DNA of 64,000 bases from contig NW_026647348.1 in NCBI RefSeq assembly GCF_950295315.1, forward strand, positions 20,001 through 84,000, read 5' to 3'. The stretch is from Erinaceus europaeus (taxonomy: Eukaryota > Chordata > Mammalia > Eulipotyphla > Erinaceidae). Shown one piece after another: positions 61,093-64,000 of this stretch. The notes below the pieces were generated by a model that worked only from the letters and a program-made list of their open reading frames with translations, ran no database searches and was not told the DNA's origin. The translations under genes were made by a program, and so were the position numbers. Numbering within the stretch: the first letter of the stretch is position 1; every line of letters starts with the position of its first letter.

Positions 61093-64000
61093 CCTGCCTG
61101 TTTCAAAGTGAAAAAAGGGAAAAATCTATTTTGGAGGGAAAAGGACCAAAATGCAGGCAGGTGGACTCCGTGGAAGGTGGATGGGGAGTTGCTCCTGCCC
61201 TGGCACTAGAGCCCCAGCTGCTCTTCCAGGTGCTCTCTGATAACAGAGATCTCCGTGTGTCGTGTCATGACACTGTCTCCAGGACTGACTCTCAGGATAA
61301 TGAGGATTCAAAACGAGGCAGGTGATACTGCCTTCAAAAAGAAATCCAGGGAGGTTTTGCAGTATGTCAGAGGGTTAAGGGCTTGTGGCGCTCACGAATA
61401 GAGGGGACAGGGGGAAGGATTTGGGGTCTGGCCCCCAGACCGCCACCTGCAGGGTAGTCGCTTTACAGGGGGTGAAGCAGGTCTTTAGGAGCTCTATCTT
61501 TCTCTCCCACCCTGTATTTCCTCTGCTCTCTCCTTTTGTGTCTGTCAGATGCAAGGTCAGTAACAACAACAACAACAACAACAACAACAATAACCACCAC
61601 AGTGACCAAGCAACAAGGGCAGCGAAAGGGGAACAAATGGAGTGCAGGAGCTGTGGATTATTCGTGGCTTAGGCACTCAGCTGTGGCAATAACCCCTTGA
61701 GGCAATCAATCCATACATGAAGAAGTAATACAGGTAACAGAGACGTATATGTCCCTGTGTGTTTCCACTGAGTTAATGTAAATGCACTTTTATTTACTTC
61801 TTCATTTATTTATTACCTTGCCACGAGAATTTCTTTTCATTGCTAAAAAAAAGTGTCCCATCAAGGGTACCAGGTGTGCCACACCCAGTTAAGCACTCAT
61901 GTTACAATGCAGGAGGACTGGGCTTCAACACCCTGGTTCGCACCTGCCAGGGGAAATCTTTACAAGTGGTGCGGAAGTGCTGCAGTTGTCTCTCCTTGTG
62001 TCTCAAACTCTCTATACCTCCCTTCCCTCTCAATTCCTGTCTATTTATTCCAGTGAATAATCAAGAAAATAGAAAGTAAAAAAAGAAAAAGGAAAAGGAC
62101 ATATTCCACGTCTTCAAATGGGCTACTCAGGACAATGCTTTCCTTGTTAAGATCCTCACAGCATTCCATATGCAGAAAGGCAAAGACGCCATGTATTTTT
62201 TAACCCAGTTTTTATATTTATTTATTTATTTAGGTGCTTATTCATTTCTGTTATTGATGAATTAATGTTTTACATTTGACATTGACTAAGGATCTGACAC
62301 CCGCGGACTCCAGTACACCTATATGGTACTCTGCCTCTACAAAACCGATCCATTGACCTGTCCATCCATCCATCCAACCACCCATACATCTATCCATCCA
62401 TCCATCCATCCATCCATCCATCCATCCATCCACCAGTCAGCCAAGCTAAGTACAAAAGGAGATCTCTCCTTGAATGGTGAGGAGAAACAACGATGCATAG
62501 GTAGGTTGCAAAGGCGAGTTTGGCTGAATAGGGCAGAGGGGCTGAACCAGGGAATGTGTTGAGGAGTGTGGGTTTGGGTGGGGTCAGCTGGAGACCCTGT
62601 GAGCTGGGTCACATTAGGGGCAGGCAGGGGGTGGAAGGGGTTGCGAACAGCTGTCACTGGAGAACCATCACAAGTGCTGGAGCTGGTGAGCAGGGCACCT
62701 GGAAGAGAGGACAGACAAAGGAGAGAAGCAAAGTGCGGAGGAGAGGAGAGGGGAGAGAATGGTGAGGACAGGAGAGGACAGGATTGGAGGGGACCTGAGA
62801 AACCTACCCGGACAAAGGCAGCATACAGACATCCAGGAAGGCAGGCAGGCATGCAGGCAGCTCTGGCCTGGGCTCCCTGGATCCCGGGCGCACCTCCACC
62901 TGTCTTCTCTTGGCTGCCAGCCCTGAGGTCCCTCGTCGGTCAGCACTGACTTCCCATCCTTCCGTCCCTCTGTGCCAGGGCCCAGGCGTCTGGGCGCTGT
63001 TGCCTGACCTAGTGGCAGGGCAGTTGGGCTGCCCAGTGCCAGTGTGGCCAGCACAGATTGCCAGGGGCTAGGACATCACAGAGGGCTCCTGTGGTTGCTT
63101 GGCCACGGGGACCCCGCCCATCCAGTTGACCAGCAGCCATGACCCCCACGCTGAACTTGACCTGAGGGGTGGTGGCCAGCCACCAGAGCCAGAGCCCCAG
63201 GCCAAAGCAGGTGCTGGTCGTCCGGGCCAAGGGGCTATGGGCAGATTGGTGTGTGTCTGGGCATGGGGCTGGCATCTGACAGTCTAGAGCGGGGGACCAA
63301 GGTCTGCCAGGCCCCTGTCCCACCATGTGCACTGACACACAGTCTTGCTGACTGACTGACAGACCCCGCCCCAGAGATACCCACACCAAGTCCCTGGGTG
63401 CCCTGAGCTGCCCCTGAGGGTTGGTGGGTGCCTGCCTGGACACATGCCTCCGTAATGGAGGCCTCTATTAACACCGTTGCCTACTGACAGCTGCCCACCT
63501 GCCCCTCCTCCTCCTCCCCCACCTCCTCCTCCTCCTCCTCTTCTTCCTACTCCTCTTCCTCCTCTTCCTCCTCCTCTTCCTCCTCCTCCTCCTCCACCCC
63601 CTCCTCCTCTTCCTCATCCTCAGTGGGACTCACTCAGGGCCCTTGGCCTAGGCAAGCCAGGGCTGCTGCTCTGGCTTCTGCAGCTTCTATCCAGTGGGGG
63701 GGTGTAGGAATCTGTTCCTGTCAGTCCCTGATTCCTGGGACCTTCCATGCCTCCAGCTGCCCCCACTCTCTAGTCCTGACCCCTCCTCAAGGATGCCCCC
63801 TTTCCCCTTACCCTCTGTCCCCCAGCTCCCAACTAACATCCACTGTGTTCCTCCCTGCGCTACTTTACTGCCACCCTGCTTCTGCCCTTCAGCCCTGAGG
63901 GCCCAGGGCCAGCCCAGCTGCCATCTCACCATCCAGCAGGGGAACCTGCCCTAAACCCCTGCCACCACACCCACACACACAGGCCTGCACACACTCCTGG
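61093..64000 (+). repeat. Macrosatellite unit 19 (cut by window edge)
   Basis: The first 2908 bp of a unit. It carries about a dozen private substitutions, more than any other copy, among them GGTTTTGCAGTATG, AGGGTAGTCG, CACGTCTTC, CCAACCACC, GTTGAGGAGTG (breaks the first G run of the G-quadruplex motif), AGTCTAGAGCG and GGGGAACC in the CTCF-like motif. SINE 3 lies outside the window. Confidence 0.95.

Larger units (their letters stand above)
1..64000 (+). repeat. Macrosatellite array, ~3.4-kb unit, 18 full copies plus one partial
   Basis: The same sequence returns from end to end at intervals of 3383, 3376, 3383, 3376, 3395, 3399, 3413, 3399, 3413, 3399, 3397, 3408, 3397, 3392, 3397, 3383, 3389 and 3393 bp, measured from a fixed anchor near the unit start. 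All copies have the same orientation. Length differences come mostly from microsatellites inside the unit: the AAC tract, the TTTA tract, the CATC tract, the A tail and a G run. No flanking single-copy DNA is present, so array size and chromosomal location cannot be read here. Unit boundaries are arbitrary and were set at the window start. Confidence 0.98.
35558..64000 (+). repeat. Zone III: monomeric, mosaic part of the array
   Basis: Units from the 3' part of unit 11 to unit 19 share variants in conflicting patterns. Units 13 and 16 share CCAGCCATCC and GGTTAGGAC. Units 14, 17 and 19 share CATTTCTGTT. Units 13 and 15 lack one TTC. Units 12 and 14 share TTTACACTG. Units 12, 13 and 15 share TTTCTTTGGAC. 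Units 14 and 18 share GTAATATTTG. No single period explains these, which points to gene conversion or repeated unequal exchange rather than recent dimer amplification. Confidence 0.8.

Noticed and set aside
1..64000. CRISPR array or prokaryotic operon
   Set aside because: The repeat unit is 3.4 kb with eukaryotic SINEs. There are no short direct repeats with unique spacers and no dense coding.
1..64000. Ribosomal DNA or another tandem gene family such as DUX4 (D4Z4) or USP17
   Set aside because: No rRNA segments, homeobox or protease frame is present, and no ATG-started long frame is shared by the units.

Overview
The window is a single tandem array. It contains no recognisable protein gene, rRNA, tRNA gene or CRISPR array. 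One unit of about 3.4 kb is repeated head to tail in the same orientation: 18 complete copies (3376 to 3413 bp each) and a 19th copy cut by the right edge after 2908 bp. No non-repeat flank appears on either side, so the true array is larger. It is a macrosatellite in the size class of DXZ4 or D4Z4, but I recognise no sequence relation to either.

The organism looks like a hedgehog (Erinaceidae, probably Erinaceus). The basis is three interspersed elements in every unit. Two resemble the tRNA-derived SINEs that I recall as abundant in the hedgehog genome, including a typical AAC-repeat middle followed by a GC-rich 3' end. The third, shorter element has a good Pol III B box and a long A tail. 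Identical elements sit at identical places in every unit, so they were inserted before the unit was amplified.

Layout of one unit, in unit 1 coordinates: unassigned start (1-257); SINE 1 (258-610); AT-rich spacer (613-768); SINE 2 (769-1002); spacer and a probable minus-strand retroelement tail (1003-1265); CATC microsatellite (1268-1333); GC-rich backbone (1334-3221) with a G-quadruplex motif, a purine-rich tract, a GC box, a small palindrome, a 120-bp polypyrimidine tract and a CTCF-like motif; SINE 3 with its A tail, then a T run (3222-3361).

There are three zones. Zone I (1 to about 14.3 kb) is a dimeric higher-order repeat of period 6759 bp (A-B-A-B plus half a unit). Zone II (about 14.6 to 35.4 kb) is a different dimeric higher-order repeat of period 6812 bp. 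Zone III (about 35.5 to 64 kb) has single units with a patchwork of shared variants and no fixed period. The joints fall inside two chimeric units, 5 and 11, as expected from unequal exchange between unit types. The last unit carries the most private changes, which may mean the array edge is near.

All open reading frames are explained by low complexity, alternative start codons or near-identity of the copies, so no CDS is annotated. Element identities come from memory of family consensus sequences, not from a database search. Equality between copies was judged from lengths, periodicity, matching translations and spot comparison, not from a full alignment.
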